64,000 bases of DNA from Agrypnia vestita (taxonomy: Eukaryota; Arthropoda; Insecta; Trichoptera; Phryganeidae). The notes below the pieces were generated by a model, which saw nothing but the letters and a program-made list of their open reading frames with translations, was not told where the DNA came from and searched no databases. Of the stretch, positions 1 to 12,849 are shown one piece after another. Position 1 is the first letter of the stretch. Each line of letters opens with the position of its first letter. The stretch lies in NCBI GenBank assembly GCA_016648135.1, contig JADDOH010007938.1:42870-106869 (forward strand), written 5' to 3'. Made by a program: the position numbers and the translations under genes.

Positions 1-148
1 ATTTCAAAGATATACGAAGTTCACCTAATGCATTTAGTCTTCCAATCACATGACGCATACGAAAACTGCTTTCTGGATCGTCAAAAAGACTTGCGAAATC
101 CTGGAGATGATTATGTAAACGATGGTGACTTGTTTCTTGATCTCGAGC

Positions 149-1390
<1,242 letters not shown>

Positions 1391-1659
1391 TTACTGAAAT
1401 TAAACAGAATACATGTATTAATTATTTTTTCTGGGGATAAATTATTGAGTCCATAAATTCTGACGTGTAAGAGGAATTACGTATGAAGTACTTAATAAAT
1501 TTCCATGTGTTATAAATTATTTGGGCTCGATAATATTATACCCACACTCTGAAATGCAGTTCTGCGCAATATTTTGCTTTTCACTCCCAAAACAGATACC
1601 AACTTTTTCAGGATTTTTCGTCAATAACATCACTCATTTCATCTAACACTCCAAAACAA

Positions 1660-1860
1660 TGTGATTTTCACACTTTGTTCACAATCTCTCCATCCTTCAT
1701 GTCGTTTACCTGATCTTGCCATATTTTTCGCGGGCTTTCTCTACATTTGCTACAATCACCATGCGCGTCTTACATACATGAATATGACATCCTTTCCTCA
1801 CTCAATTGTTCCACATGACCAAACCAGGATTCTAAGAGACCTTCATTAATCTATTCGCTT
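1660..1860 (-). pseudogene. Relic of LINE reverse-transcriptase C-terminus
   Basis: The minus strand reads WFGHVEQLSEERM, then after degeneration RKIWQDQVNDM. This matches the LINE tail pattern RWFGHVERM...RGRPRKTWxDQV. It has stops and no intact frame. It lies in the actin 5' intron, antisense to nothing else. Confidence 0.6.
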
Positions 1861-2959
1861 TTTTACAATTGATGGATTTGCGACATTTGTCTCCTTTTTC
1901 ATAATGATGACGAGGATATTGTATCCCGTCTTAGTTCAATCCTTCTCAAAGCACTTCCCAATTCATCACTCTTCGGGTACATCGTTCATTCTGCTTTTGG
2001 TACGTCTAATTATCACCATTATTTTTTGTTGCGTTGGTACGCGTATTTTGACATTAGTAGCCATTCTTACTTTATTGCTAGCTTTCAAGAATATTGCGCG
2101 TGTGCTCGCCGCATTTTGCATGGAAAAATGTGGTGTGGAAAAAATCAAAATTGCCTCAATCTCCGTATTCGTCGGCCGGAAGATGAAATAAAAAAATATA
2201 TATAAAATGACTACGTTTTGCTAACATTAAGAGGATAAACACAGAATCGCTGAAAAAGCCAGGCGCTATACCGAAAATTGAATTTCAAAAGTGCTTTTCA
2301 GAAAATGAAAAAAAAACACTCACAATTGAGTTACATCAGATGGGGTCTATTTGAAGGGGATAAAATTAGTTTAGATAAATAATTAAATGTTTCTGACAAA
2401 AACGTAAATTCCGATATTTTTTTGAACAACAAACGAATATTTACTAAACTGTGTATATTAGGAGCTCACGTAATCAGTGTTTTTTTGTATATTTTAAAGT
2501 GCGCGCCAAAATTACATAAAACGTAATTTATTTATAACGGTAATTTATTTTAAATAAAATATTATGTTTGCTTTTAAGTTACATTTATTATTTCATTAAA
2601 CTATAGGCCTTCAAAATATAATGCCGAGTAGACAAAAGTGAGCACTTTCGAAACCTCCGTCTGTTCGAATTACGAATTCTTTGATTCAAGACCGGATGGT
2701 TTTTTATCGCAGAGACATAGAAAAACTTGTAGAACTTTGGCGACAAATTGTAAATAATAAATAATTTACATTATTGACTAATTTGTTTTCACTTTTTTAG
2801 AAAATACGTAGACAACTTGTGTTAACATACAACATTTTATAATGATGTACTTACATGATACTGTTAATGTGTTATTATATGCACGTGTGAATATTAAAAA
2901 ATATCATTCGTTGTATACTATACTGCAAATATTAAATATTGTGACGATTATTTAACAAT
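1861..2959. other. Intronic AT-rich DNA, nothing recognised
   Basis: Low-complexity AT-rich sequence inside actin intron 1. No convincing coding region, RNA gene or bounded repeat is seen. Confidence 0.5.
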
Positions 2960-3235
2960 TAATGGTAGCAAATTTCTTTAAATTCACTTTGTTAAATTAT
3001 TTATCGGGTGTGTTCGCGAATGTAATATTATCCGACACATATCGAACAGCGTTCGCGTTTCGCGACTCGAGCCAATTGAGTTACAGGACAGTGGGATCCT
3101 ATTTACGCCGATGCATTTCTCGCGATGCGTTGGCCGAAGTGCATTTTTCTTGCGTCAGGGCTGTGCCAAACACGCGATCTGACCGCCCAACGGCGCCCGG
3201 GCGGCAATCTTTCAAATTATATTTTTAAAACTAGA
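2960..3235. promoter_or_regulatory. CpG-rich patch in actin intron 1 (possible enhancer or alternative promoter)
   Basis: Roughly 250 bp with many CG dinucleotides (TTCGCGTTTCGCG, CTCGCGATGCG, GGCGCCCGGGCGG) stands out from its AT-rich flanks. No TATA box is clear on the minus strand. Function is unknown. Confidence 0.3.
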
Positions 3236-3724
3236 ATCAATTGATTTAATGATTTTTATACAGTCTTAATTAAGAGGTGAAATAAATAATCATTCGAATT
3301 CCCATAGACCTATGCAGAGTTTTCTAGGCAATTCTGCCGTGTGTCTCTGACCTCATGGCGGGGCATTCATCCAATCTGATATAGCTGAGATTTTTTGTAT
3401 ATTTAAAAAAAACGGACAAAACTTTTTACATTATTATCATGACACACATATTAATATTATTGAGTTAATTATTCAAAAAAAATCTTGATATATTCAGAAA
3501 TATGATATTATGACAATAATGTGTATTATGTTTAAGTAATGAAATATACATATACTGTAATGAAATCCTTGCCTTTAAACTGTAAATACAGTTTTTCAAG
3601 ATGTAATTATAAAATGGCAATAATAAAGAAAAAAAACTATGTAAGGATAGTTTGTCAGCAAATTTTACCATTTAAAATTTTTCACAATGGTTAAACTGCC
3701 TCTTTGGCCATCTTTTCTGATGCC

Positions 3725-4010
3725 ATTTCTTGGTCCGTCATGAGACATGATATCGTAATATTTTGATTTTGAGAAAAAACAATAGATATCTCATCAGTGA
3801 CATCTGTGGTTAATTAAGGGTAGTGAGAACGTTTTGGATGCCGATCGCGCTAATGATTATTACAACATTATGGGTGAAAATCGTGAATTTTACATTATGT
3901 AAAATGATCACTTAAGTTAACCCTACGATAGATCATAAGTCAAAGAACACCCAAAGACTACCTACTTTCCGTCTTAATTTCGTCTCTGCAAGACATCTAT
4001 TATATATCAT
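3725..4010 (-). repeat. Dispersed repeat E, copy 1
   Basis: The reverse complement matches 25085-25365 and 63590-63910. Shared landmarks are a CTCACAGAGACGAAA-like end, GGGAAAGTAGGTAT, a TTAAGTGATCA block and a GATGTCACTAATGAGA-like end. No coding capacity is seen. Confidence 0.7.
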
Positions 4011-4694
4011 GATATTGTAAATTTCACAATTTAACATAATCTAAATTTCCCTTGCTTTGTTAACATTTTTGAGCTCAAAATGTATATCAGCACCACATGT
4101 AAAAAATATTATTATTATTTTTACAAGAATCAAATTAGATTTCGAAGAACATATTTTTTTATGCGCTATTCTTAATATTTTAAGACTAGCTTTCTTGAAA
4201 ATATAATCAAACCAGATTATCTATGCTTTCTATAAAAGTTTAACAAACATTAAATATGTAACCGTTTTAAGACTGCTCCTTAGACAATCATGACACAAAT
4301 GTTTTAATTACGGCAATTAATTTTTCCGAAATGATATTTTAAAATGTAACGTCGCGAGAGCCGGCCCTGGTGTGCTTTCCGCGTGTGATTTTTTTGCGTC
4401 ACTCGTGTGACATTCTGCAACAAATGCATTGTGCGTGCACTTGTGCATATGTAGATGTAAAAATAAATGCATCCGTCTGCATTTCGTATTCTCTTGTTCC
4501 AGTAATAGTGTTTTTTTCGTTTTGCATTCCCGACATTTAAAGTGCAGGGAAAATGGATTGTTTTATTTTTAAAGGAGTATAACCGTTGATCGCACTCGTC
4601 CATAACTTTAATTATCTCGGTAAACATCTTCACTTAGAATAAAATGTAATTGGGAAATTCAAATTATCGCTATTAGATTTTAATTTAGAATTTA

Positions 4695-5213
4695 TATAGG
4701 GTGTAACACAGCTAGTCCACAATACTTTACAAGTAGATTCCTGCCTTGATAATAAGTCAGAAATATTCAAGTAACCATTACCTAAAACTAATAGTTATGG
4801 AGTTATGCAATATCAAAGTTTGCAAAGTTATTTTTTTACAAAACGTTGATGTATCATTACAGTAACTTACATAATATATCGATTACGAAAAATTCATTCG
4901 TTTCAATAAAAGTTAAATAAAATAATTAAAAACCATGAAAAAATTCCAATTGGAATTGGAAAGTTTTCATTATTTTATCTGACTTGTATAAAGGGAATGA
5001 ATTTTTCATGTTCGATATAAGATAATATAATGATAATCCAACGTTTTGAAAAAAATAAGTCAGAAATATTGAAAAAAAGTGCAAACTTTGATGTCGTATG
5101 TCTCCTTAAGTATTGATGTTAGGTCATGGTTCCTTGAACATTTTCGACTCATAACCAAGGCAGAAATCCACCTGTAAATTATTATGGGCTAGCTCTATTA
5201 CATCCTGTATATA
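4695..5213. mobile_element. Fold-back element P, copy 1
   Basis: The whole 520-bp unit is an imperfect palindrome. The left end reads TATAGGGTGTAACACAGCTA and the right end, reverse-complemented, starts TATACAGGATGTAATAGAGC. Each arm is about 250 bp and includes CAATATTTCTGACTTATTTT and AACGTTG blocks. Further copies are at 17763-18271, 50993-51487 and 31119-31410. It is a non-autonomous element without coding sequence. Confidence 0.8.
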
Positions 5214-6980
5214 GGCAATTATATTTTATGAATGACAACAGAAAATCTATAAGACAGTAACATATTTTATTTTACCTATGGATTCGTGATCTTAATGGCA
5301 AAATTAGTATGTACATACATACATATTTACAATATACAAAGAAGTTTATTAAGTTCAGTGTCTAGCAATCTGTAGAACACTTGGGTTAGTGATTTGTCTT
5401 CCATAGGCGTTTTGCTAATTTCCGTGCGTTTATATTACGTACATAAATATTACATATAAAATAGATAATTCTTACCCATCCCATGGTTTCAATGCCTTAA
5501 ACGTGAGATTTTTTAATTTCTTTAATTTGTAATTACAAACAAACAGCGCATTTGTTAAAAAAAATCGCCTCGAGTTCTCTATCAATCAAGTTACACAATC
5601 AATTCATTTAATTCATAAAAAAATGTATAAAAAATTTAATATGTCAGTTTCTACAGATTTTTTCAACTATCTGGTTTAAACCACAGTCGCTTAATGCATT
5701 CCGATTTTAAATATTCTATTAATTGCAACTATTTTTGTTGAAATATTAATATGAACTAGCCGTAAATCCATGTAAAATCATGGGACATAATTACTAACGA
5801 CCCTTGCGTTTTAAACCGCGCGCAGCGAGTAACGGACGTCACGGACCAAAAGACAGACAGACAAACGAAATTATTTAATTTATTCTATTCTAAATAATAT
5901 AAAATTTACAGTTGTTCTCCAGATACAACTTGTATCTTTGATAATTTGCTAGATTTTTGAAAATTTTTTCTTCAATCTGATCTCCGTGTAAAGATTGATC
6001 CAGACCATAAAAGGATAAATTTTCAATTTATTTGTGCAATCATACAACTTTATTCAATTGAGATTCACGCTTACAGTGAGTGTGAATGATCGCATCTTTT
6101 TTATTGTCACGTAATAAATAAATGCTATTTATATACTTTAATACTTCACGAAAATGTCAATACGTGAAATATTGTCAATTTCATAGGCAAGAATATTTAT
6201 ACAGTACAATAAAAAAAATATTAGTGCTAAAATAATGTTTTAGTTATCTTTAAATAAAAATAGAAATTATAACATCGAAAAAATAATTATATTAAAAATT
6301 TAATTATTTGTAACTTTCTACATATTTTATCATTAATTTATATTATCATTGTGAAGTAAATTGATTTACTTATTAATTATCCGATCTCTAAGAGGCTTTC
6401 AAATTTACAAAATGAATTTAAAAGCAACTTTAAATAAATTTATTACATTTTTAAAGCGCTGTCTAGTCGGGGATGATTTTAATTAGACTATCGATTTGAT
6501 TGTTGAGAAGATTTGGCGAAAAAGTCAACAAACGTAACTTAACTTTTAATTGAATTTCAAAGTTTTCAAAGTATAAGGAGCTTCCGGTAAATTGATCGAT
6601 AATTTTTTTTTGCAGTTTATGTACCGTCAAAGAATACGCGACCTTTAATAAAAAAAAATTATGTTCTATATCATGGTGATCATTATTATTATTATTATTA
6701 TTTATAAGAATTATAAGAAAAAGTAATTACACTGTGTTAATAAATAAAATAAAACACCTTTCCTGCTTCCAAATTAAAACAAACGAAATACTAAGTTAGA
6801 CACCGCACCCTTTAGAATGCACCCTATCTAATCACAAAAGCTCACTTTGATCACAATATGAAACAAACATTTGATGTTACGACGATTATATGTTCTCACG
6901 CTTAGGGAAATTTGAAAGGAAACCGATATATACACTTCGATAGATTAAAGTGTTAAAATCCTTTAGAAATAAACATACGA
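5214..6980. other. Intronic AT-rich DNA with an ATT microsatellite
   Basis: No gene is recognised. A GACAGACAGACAAACG tract lies near 5854 after a CG-rich stub (possible SINE tail), and an (ATT)n microsatellite is at about 6682-6705. Confidence 0.5.
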
Positions 6981-6984
6981 CTTA

Positions 6985-7080
6985 GGGCCGGTTGTATCAA
7001 CTTGGATTCTAGTAATATTTTGTTTAAACCAAAGGGTTTTTACGAAAGATTACTACAACCCGAGCTGATACAACTGCCCC
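6985..7080. mobile_element. PIF/Harbinger-type MITE near the actin promoter
   Basis: A 96-bp element with terminal inverted repeats GGGCCGGTTGTATCAAC / GGGGCAGTTGTATCAG, flanked by TTA direct repeats (6982-6984 and 7081-7083). The 3-bp TTA target is diagnostic of PIF/Harbinger. Relatives are at 36276, 41661, 52919 and (partial) about 54838. Confidence 0.85.
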
Positions 7081-7343
7081 TTAGGAGGCTACGTAATCCT
7101 TTTGTTCCGAAGGTACATATTGTCAGAAAAATGAAAATTGGAACACTGAAATGGTATTACACAAACGGTCTTATGTACACCTTTCGCGCCCGGGTTTTAA
7201 ACACAAATTTTAATATAGGTAGAAATGAAATAGAAATTTCACACAATCACTTAGAACTGGAAGAACCGTCGGAGCGGCAGTCGCGAAGATGGAGTACGGT
7301 GACGATGCAGAACTGATTGGAAGCTGCGGAGCTGTCAACTGAC

Positions 7344-7384
7344 CTGATAGATAAACGACGCTCGCGGTCGCTGGTGCTCTTCTG
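7344..7384 (-). other. Candidate actin 5' non-coding exon
   Basis: About 40 nt, running from roughly 30 bp downstream of the TATA box to a CAG|GTCAGT donor (intron start 7343). GTCAGT is not an ideal donor, so the exon could end elsewhere within 100 bp. Confidence 0.45.
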
Positions 7385-7500
7385 GTGTGGCCGCCGAGCG
7401 CCCCCGTATATATAGCGGCCGGGGCGCCCGGGCAGCGGGCAGCGGGCAGCGGGCCCTACAAGGCCCGACTTAGGGGCGGGTCCTTATATGGGCAAGCCGC
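7385..7500 (-). promoter_or_regulatory. Actin core promoter with TATA and CArG boxes
   Basis: On the minus strand, CCTTATATGG at 7482-7491 is a perfect CC(A/T)6GG CArG box, the binding site of serum response factor and the classic actin promoter element. TATATATA lies about 70 bp downstream at 7407-7414. The DNA between is very GC-rich, with a GGGCAGC heptamer tandemly repeated around 7430-7455, in contrast to the AT-rich surroundings. Transcription would start near 7383, reading towards the actin exons. Assignment to this actin gene is inference from strand, position and element types. Confidence 0.75.
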
Positions 7501-7779
7501 ACACCGGCCAATCCCCGCCACGCGCTCGGGTGTATGCGCGCCGCCTGTCTCTGTGTGTGTTTTATCAAACAATCGACCGGCCGAGAGCCGATCGATCTAT
7601 CAATAGATCCGGCCACAAGGGCTGCCAAAGATGTTCGATCTCCCGAGGTGCGAGAGAGAGGGCTGCTGAAGCCACGCGCAGGCAGCTTTCGCTTGTCCAA
7701 ACGAAAAATGCAAAAAAATATATTTAAAAATATTAAAAAATTAATTAGATTTTTATTCTACTTTTGTACTATTAGGCAA

Positions 7780-8010
7780 TACTGTAATTTTAAAACTCTT
7801 GAAATGATATATCATGCATTGGTTGAATCATTATTACAACATGGAATTATAGGCTGGGGAGGAACTCATCCCACACAAATCTATTATTGATGGATAACAT
7901 TGTAGAGACATTACGAGAGATCCTGTTTCCCTCGTTACCTAAGTAGTAAAATATAACAATATTATTAACCTCGCGTAGATGTAACAAAGTCAATGTTTTT
8001 CACCTAATTT
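7780..8010 (+). pseudogene. LINE reverse-transcriptase tail relic with repeat H
   Basis: The plus strand reads EMIYHALVESLLQHGIIGWG, the conserved tract before the C-terminal region of CR1/Jockey-group reverse transcriptases, then stops. Its 3' part (7925-8010) is shared in inverse orientation with 20015-20135 (repeat H). Confidence 0.65.
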
Positions 8011-9047
8011 TATGATCACTCTCCCAAACATCTCAAACCCATTTACAATGAAAAGATCTAAATAAAATTAATTCATAAAATGGCTAGATCTAATAATTGG
8101 TATCCTCATCAAGGGTAATTCATCTTCCTAAACGAAATACTTCATGAGGGCTTTAGACAAAAATTGTTTGGTTCTACACTAGAAGGCATTTAAAATTTAA
8201 CACTGTGAACTTGTGGAAATTATTTTTCAAAGAGGTGCGTTTTGAGTCATACTTTAATCACTATTTCTGATGCGGTGTTCCGTATCACGGAGGTAACAGA
8301 GTTCCACTCTTTTGGACCTGCCACCGCAAATGCCTGTTCGCTAAACTTAGTCTTCTAGTAATGGCTGATCGGTTTTAGGATCAAACCTTCCTGCAGCTGA
8401 AGTAGTGGCTGACCTCAGAGTTTTCGGAGATATAGAGCTCTTGTAGATACAGTGGCACCATATTAAGTTTCGCCTTGTAAATTAACCAACACAACTTAAA
8501 TTCGACTCTGAGGGAAACGTAGCAAATATAGTTCATGGAAAAGGGATGTTACGTGCGAGAATTTTGATGTTCCATACTCTATATATTACCTATCCTTGAT
8601 ATGCATGTAAATGGACGGCCTAAGGGGGTAGGTATCCTCTAATACTTTTAATTTGTCTCAGTTGTTAACAATATGCACTGACAGTTTTACTTATTTGTGT
8701 ATTCATTGAGAGATCTGAATCAATGTGCACGCCCAATAACTTAACTGCAGACTTAGCATTCACAAACATGGTGAAGAGCTATGTTTTATAAAACTTAAAA
8801 ACCTACATATAAAATAAATATTAAAAAAACTATAAATCGTGTTCTATGTCGTCAGACCTGATATGATTATTTGAATTGACCATTTTTCAAAGAGGTACTA
8901 TAATTTGTAATGCTGTGCAATTTTCTCTCAATGTTTTTTGCTTATTTAAAAATTTTATTATATATTTTGTAATTTATATTTTATTTCGATTTCTCTTTTT
9001 GCTTTACCTTACTTTACCGATAACTCTGTAGGTATTTCTGTTCCTAA
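8011..9047. other. Probable degraded retroelement sequence, not resolved
   Basis: Moderately GC-richer tracts at 8270-8600 look like old LINE 3' sequence (antisense-looking), but no frame could be supported. Confidence 0.3.
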
Positions 9048-9209
9048 TTATTTTATCAAATTTAAATTTATTATATAAATATATTCGTTCGTTCGTTCGT
9101 TCGAACAAATGTTCGTTTAAAAATTTATTGTAATGTATACCTACTAATTATTTTATCAAATTTAAATTTATTATATATTTGTTCATTTAAAAAATTTATT
9201 GTAATGTAT
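9048..9209. repeat. Direct tandem duplication, about 85-95 bp unit
   Basis: Two copies of a unit containing TAATTATTTTATCAAATTTA and ATTTATTGTAATGTATAC. The first copy carries a (CGTT)n run at about 9085-9105. Confidence 0.75.
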
Positions 9210-9317
9210 ACTAAATTATATTCTTCTCTTTTTGCTTTCGACTGCCTTTAAACATGTAATCCCTAATTAGGCAGTCGAAGTGTAATACAATTCAAAAAAA
9301 TAAGATATGAATAAAAA

Positions 9318-9325
9318 AACTATTA

Positions 9326-9356
<31 letters not shown>

Positions 9357-9375
9357 TTAGCCTTGAGAGCAGATA
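9318..9375 (-). repeat. Microsatellite tail of a retroelement
   Basis: (ATT)n and (ATTT)n followed by AGCCTTGAGAGCAGATAGGCT. On the minus strand this is a short hairpin then (TAAA)n, the same layout as the LINE 3' ends at 39870 and 46690. Confidence 0.5.
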
Positions 9376-10150
9376 GGCTTGATCGGTAATGATGTGTAAC
9401 AATTCGATGTGAGAATTTTGGAATTAAATTTATTAAAAAAAATTAAGATATAAATATAGGTTCACATCTGCCTTGATACAATTTACAAATTCATATCTAC
9501 ACCCGACATAAATCATTTGAACCAATCAACACAAAGGTAATTTTTGGTGGCATTTCTTGATCTTTAGTTGGTTTGTAATTATTTCTTGGCATTTCTTGGT
9601 TTGTAATTCCTACACAGAATTGATACAAAGCAGTCGATATATTCTATGTTGAACCTGTAACTGACTAAATGTTGAATTTAAATAATTTCAGAAGCTTGAT
9701 ACAGCCGGGTAAATAAAATAATGGACCCGTTTCAATAATTGATATATATTATTTCGGAATACAGACTGCTAATCCATATTTGTTCAGTACCTACCTAAAC
9801 AGAGAATAACAGCGATGACCTACCACGCGAGTTACAGATTACGCATCAGTAAAAAAAGTACGTCAGACTTATCTCCAAAGACCCTGGAATCGAAAAGCAT
9901 AAAGTGGAGTCGTCTGCTTTACCTGAAGATACGATAAGATGCATGACGCGGGTACCATAAAGAAGCTGGAGTCTCTCGAGTTCTACAAAGAGTTCCAGCA
10001 TGTTCCTCAAAGAACTGTTCACATGCACGGTTGCGATAAGTGCTCCTAAATCAGAATGCGATAAACGAGTAGTCGAATATCAAAACCTACTAACGCCATA
10101 AACAATTTTTTTGCCAAATCAAAGAAAACTTTTGGCAAATCAAAGAAACA
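9376..10150. other. No recognised feature
   Basis: AT-rich sequence; the short reading frames here have no recognisable motif. Confidence 0.4.
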
Positions 10151-10154
10151 AAAG

Positions 10155-10285
10155 ATAAGATCGATATATTCACGGAAATGTAGGAGGCCGCTACAGCGTA
10201 ATTCGATAAAGCACCTGCCCCGGATAGGAGGAGATCCGTGGTTCGAATCCCGGTAGCAGCCAAATATTTTTTCATTCAAGAACAC
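10155..10285 (+). mobile_element. tRNA-derived SINE, family A
   Basis: Starts with GATCGATATATTCACGGAAA, has a B-box GGTTCGAATCCC at about 10232, and a tail CAGCCAAATATTTTTTCATT. The A-box region is degenerate. Related to 10499, 32080 and 42240. Confidence 0.75.
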
Positions 10286-10287
10286 AT

Positions 10288-10525
10288 TCATGTGCTCTGA
10301 CCACTAAGCTATAGGAGCCTTGTAGATTTCCGTGAATATATCGACCTTATATGTAATTCTCATTTTTATTAATTGAAGTAATTTGCACCACCGTATCAAA
10401 AAAGTGGTTTGCTCAGTGGACAAAAAATAAAAATTAATCAATTAATAAAAATGAGAATTTCATATAAGGTCGATATATTCACGGAAATCTACAAGGCTCC
10501 TATAGCTTAGGGGTCAGAGCACCGG
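10288..10525. repeat. Head-to-head inverted repeat of SINE family A starts
   Basis: Arms of about 90 bp (10288-10377 and 10438-10525) are near-perfect reverse complements. Both contain AGCTATAGGAGCCTTGTAG / CTACAAGGCTCCTATAGCT and the ATATAAGGTCGATATATTC block, with a 60-bp loop. A long RNA hairpin would form. Confidence 0.85.
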
Positions 10526-10625
10526 CCCCGGAAAGGAGGTGCCCGGGTTCGAATCCCGGTTTTCGTGGATTAGATTTTTCTGTATGTCTTTCTAATTGAT
10601 TAATTAATTTGGTTTTAAAAATATT
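10430..10625 (+). mobile_element. tRNA-derived SINE, family A (best copy)
   Basis: After the ATATAAGGTCGATATATTC leader there is an A-box TAGCTTAGGGGTCAGAGC (10503 on) and a B-box GGGTTCGAATCCCGG (about 10545). The tail TTTTTCTGTATGTCTTTCTA is shared with 42240-42375. Confidence 0.8.
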
Positions 10626-10639
10626 TTTTCATTGATTTG

Positions 10640-11800
10640 ATTTTTCTGTACGTATTTCTAATAGATTAATAAATTTGGTTTCAAAGAAAACTACTTTACT
10701 TCTTGTTTATAACATGATTAAGATGAAATGTAAAGTAATAGAATAAGAAATTAAAAATAAAACATTCAAATAACATTATTTACGTATATGATATTTGTAT
10801 ACATATTTCGTGAGTTATTTTAACATTTAAAATGGACTTGAGTACATTTTGAAACCAGATAATGCATTTAGGTTGTTTTTGAAGCTCAAGGAAATAAATA
10901 CGTTTATTGCATTTTCAGGGGTGTAGTGAAATAAATTTTTCGATAATTTAAGAGTGTAAAATATTATTAAATGTTGAAATTTTTATTAAACAATGAAAAA
11001 ACTCATATATTATTCTAGTGAATCTGGATATAAGGTATGTTTTGAAACTCAAGCTGATATTTAACAAGCGATAACTTTAGATTGATACTCGTTATGATAG
11101 TCAACTAATATGTAAAATGTAGGAATGAGCGTAGAGAATGTGTTGACATTAAAATCTAAAAAAAAATGGTGGTTGGGTAGGTTTTGATACTCAACGACTC
11201 AAATATTACAAAGTCAAAATAGACTGCTGTAGATGTACGAAAACATTAATAGGTATGTATTTTATAAACGACATACAGAAGAATAAGCTCTATCTATGTA
11301 AGCTGTATTAATAGAATTACGAATGAATAATATTTAAAACAACAATAATCCGAATGTCCCACACATGTTGTTACATCCAGAAAAAATTAGATCTCGCTTC
11401 TCACAATGCAGAGAAGGTGTCCCGAAAATTGCATGCAAGACCAACTGCATGTCCATAAAAAAGCGGAATACAAAAGTAAATGAAAATATGAGTCCCCACA
11501 TATTGCATTTTAGAGTGTTTCACAAAGCTAAAGAGTAAATAATAACTAATGGTAACACTTTATGAATATAACGGACATAAACAAACTATAATTAGGTAGA
11601 TACATCTCTTTAATATTCGAATCAATCATTCTAGCACAGTGAGGGTAGGTATATTACTGCTAAGGAAAATAATAATTTCCATTTTCTTGATAAAATTCAA
11701 CGTTTTTCTTTTATGTGTTCCATTGCTGAAGACAAACATTTTCATGGATTGTTTCACAAAATTTCCACCACTATTTGTAGATAATAGGTTAGGTTAGGTT
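10640..11800. other. No recognised feature
   Basis: AT-rich DNA with no supported gene. A short run of insect-telomere-like AGGTTAGGTTAGGTT lies at about 11786-11803. Confidence 0.45.
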
Positions 11801-11814
11801 AAAAAAAACTTAAC

Positions 11815-12330
11815 TATTTTTACTCCCTTTATATTAACTCGTGGCGTCTGCTTGCTTGCCGTCAACAAAAATTTTGGATCGATTTTTGACCCTTTTCCCG
11901 TGATCCAATCGAGCTAAAACTTGACAAGTAGACTCGTGGCAACGATCAAGAAGATCTATAAAATTTTCGTTAAAAAAATTAATAATTATAGTATAATTTC
12001 GGATTTTTAGAAATTTTATTGGTTTTTTCAAATTGGAATCATTAGATTACGGCGGCCCGATAACGTCGCGGAATATTTTCTAAATTTGAATTACTCCGTC
12101 GGTATGCATAACAGGTACTTCACTAGGAATGTCGAAAATCTAAATTGACTGACAAATGTTTTTAGAATTTAATCTTCAAAGCATGAAGTGTCTTATCAAA
12201 GCTCAAAGCATCTGACATTTTAGAAATATATTAAATTCCTGTAAGTTTAGTGTTATGTTATATGTTCTAATTCGTCTTTAATTGTTGTTATATTATACAA
12301 AGAAAGGGAGTATAATAAAAACTTGGTTTT
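11815..12330 (+). repeat. Dispersed repeat D, copy 1
   Basis: Begins ACTCCCTTTATATTAACTCG and ends GGGAGTATAATAAAAACTTG. Inner blocks are CCCGTGATCCAATCGAGCT and AATTTTCGTTAAAAAA. Copies are at 25635-25960 and, inverted, 62330-62725. No coding sequence. Confidence 0.75.
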
Positions 12331-12559
12331 TATGGGTTACTTTTTTAATTCATTTTTTTGTTCTGTGATCAAAGTCTTCAATGAAATATCATCAGAATGA
12401 ACTTTTATTTCAATATTGTACCTATCAGAAGTCAAACCCTTGACGTTTGGATCTGTTGTAATTGAGCTAATTCGAAGCGAAAACTGAAAACGAAACAAAT
12501 ATAATTTATTAACCAGCTTGCAGATCGAAGGGCAGCAATCTCGTTTATTTGGTCTAGCG

Positions 12560-12840
12560 ATATAAAGTGGTTTGTGGTTCTAAAATTCAACCCCACAGAA
12601 CTCCCGAGGGACCACCGAGTTAGTCATATTTGTACAGCCCCAAGCGCTAAGCTTAGTTTAAATATTAATGTGATACCTTTGCCTATGAATAGGGTATCAA
12701 AGATCAAACCGGAGATCATTGCCATGAGACAGGGGTGCATTCCCACCCCTGTTCAATCATTATTCAGGATTTGTAATAAGTGATGCCATCGAAGGTATTG
12801 AAAGTAAGAACTGTTACCTCCCTTACGCCTTTGAAGACTG
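12560..12840 (+). pseudogene. Possible LINE reverse-transcriptase fragment
   Basis: The plus strand reads MRQGCIPTPVQSLF, resembling the reverse-transcriptase motif VRQGCxLSPxLFN, followed by an early stop. Weak. Confidence 0.35.
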
Positions 12841-12849
12841 ACGCACTTA

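Larger units (their letters stand above)
1394..7343 (-). other. Actin 5' UTR intron (inferred, about 5.9 kb)
   Basis: A strong acceptor (TTTAATTTCAG ending at 1394) precedes the 30-nt leader of the coding exon, so the leader must continue upstream. The only actin-like promoter upstream is at 7.4-7.5 kb, so a long 5' intron is inferred, a layout common in insect actin genes. It contains a LINE relic, a CpG-rich patch (2960-3235), a dispersed repeat, a fold-back repeat and a PIF-type MITE. The acceptor is seen; the donor position is a guess. Confidence 0.65.

Noticed and set aside
7385..7890. Overlapping frames across the actin promoter
   Set aside because: GC-rich promoter DNA gives chance frames; only the 3' piece (from about 7795) is LINE-like.
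10500..10570. Functional tRNA gene
   Set aside because: A and B boxes are present, but the cloverleaf stems do not close and the same body recurs as a dispersed SINE.
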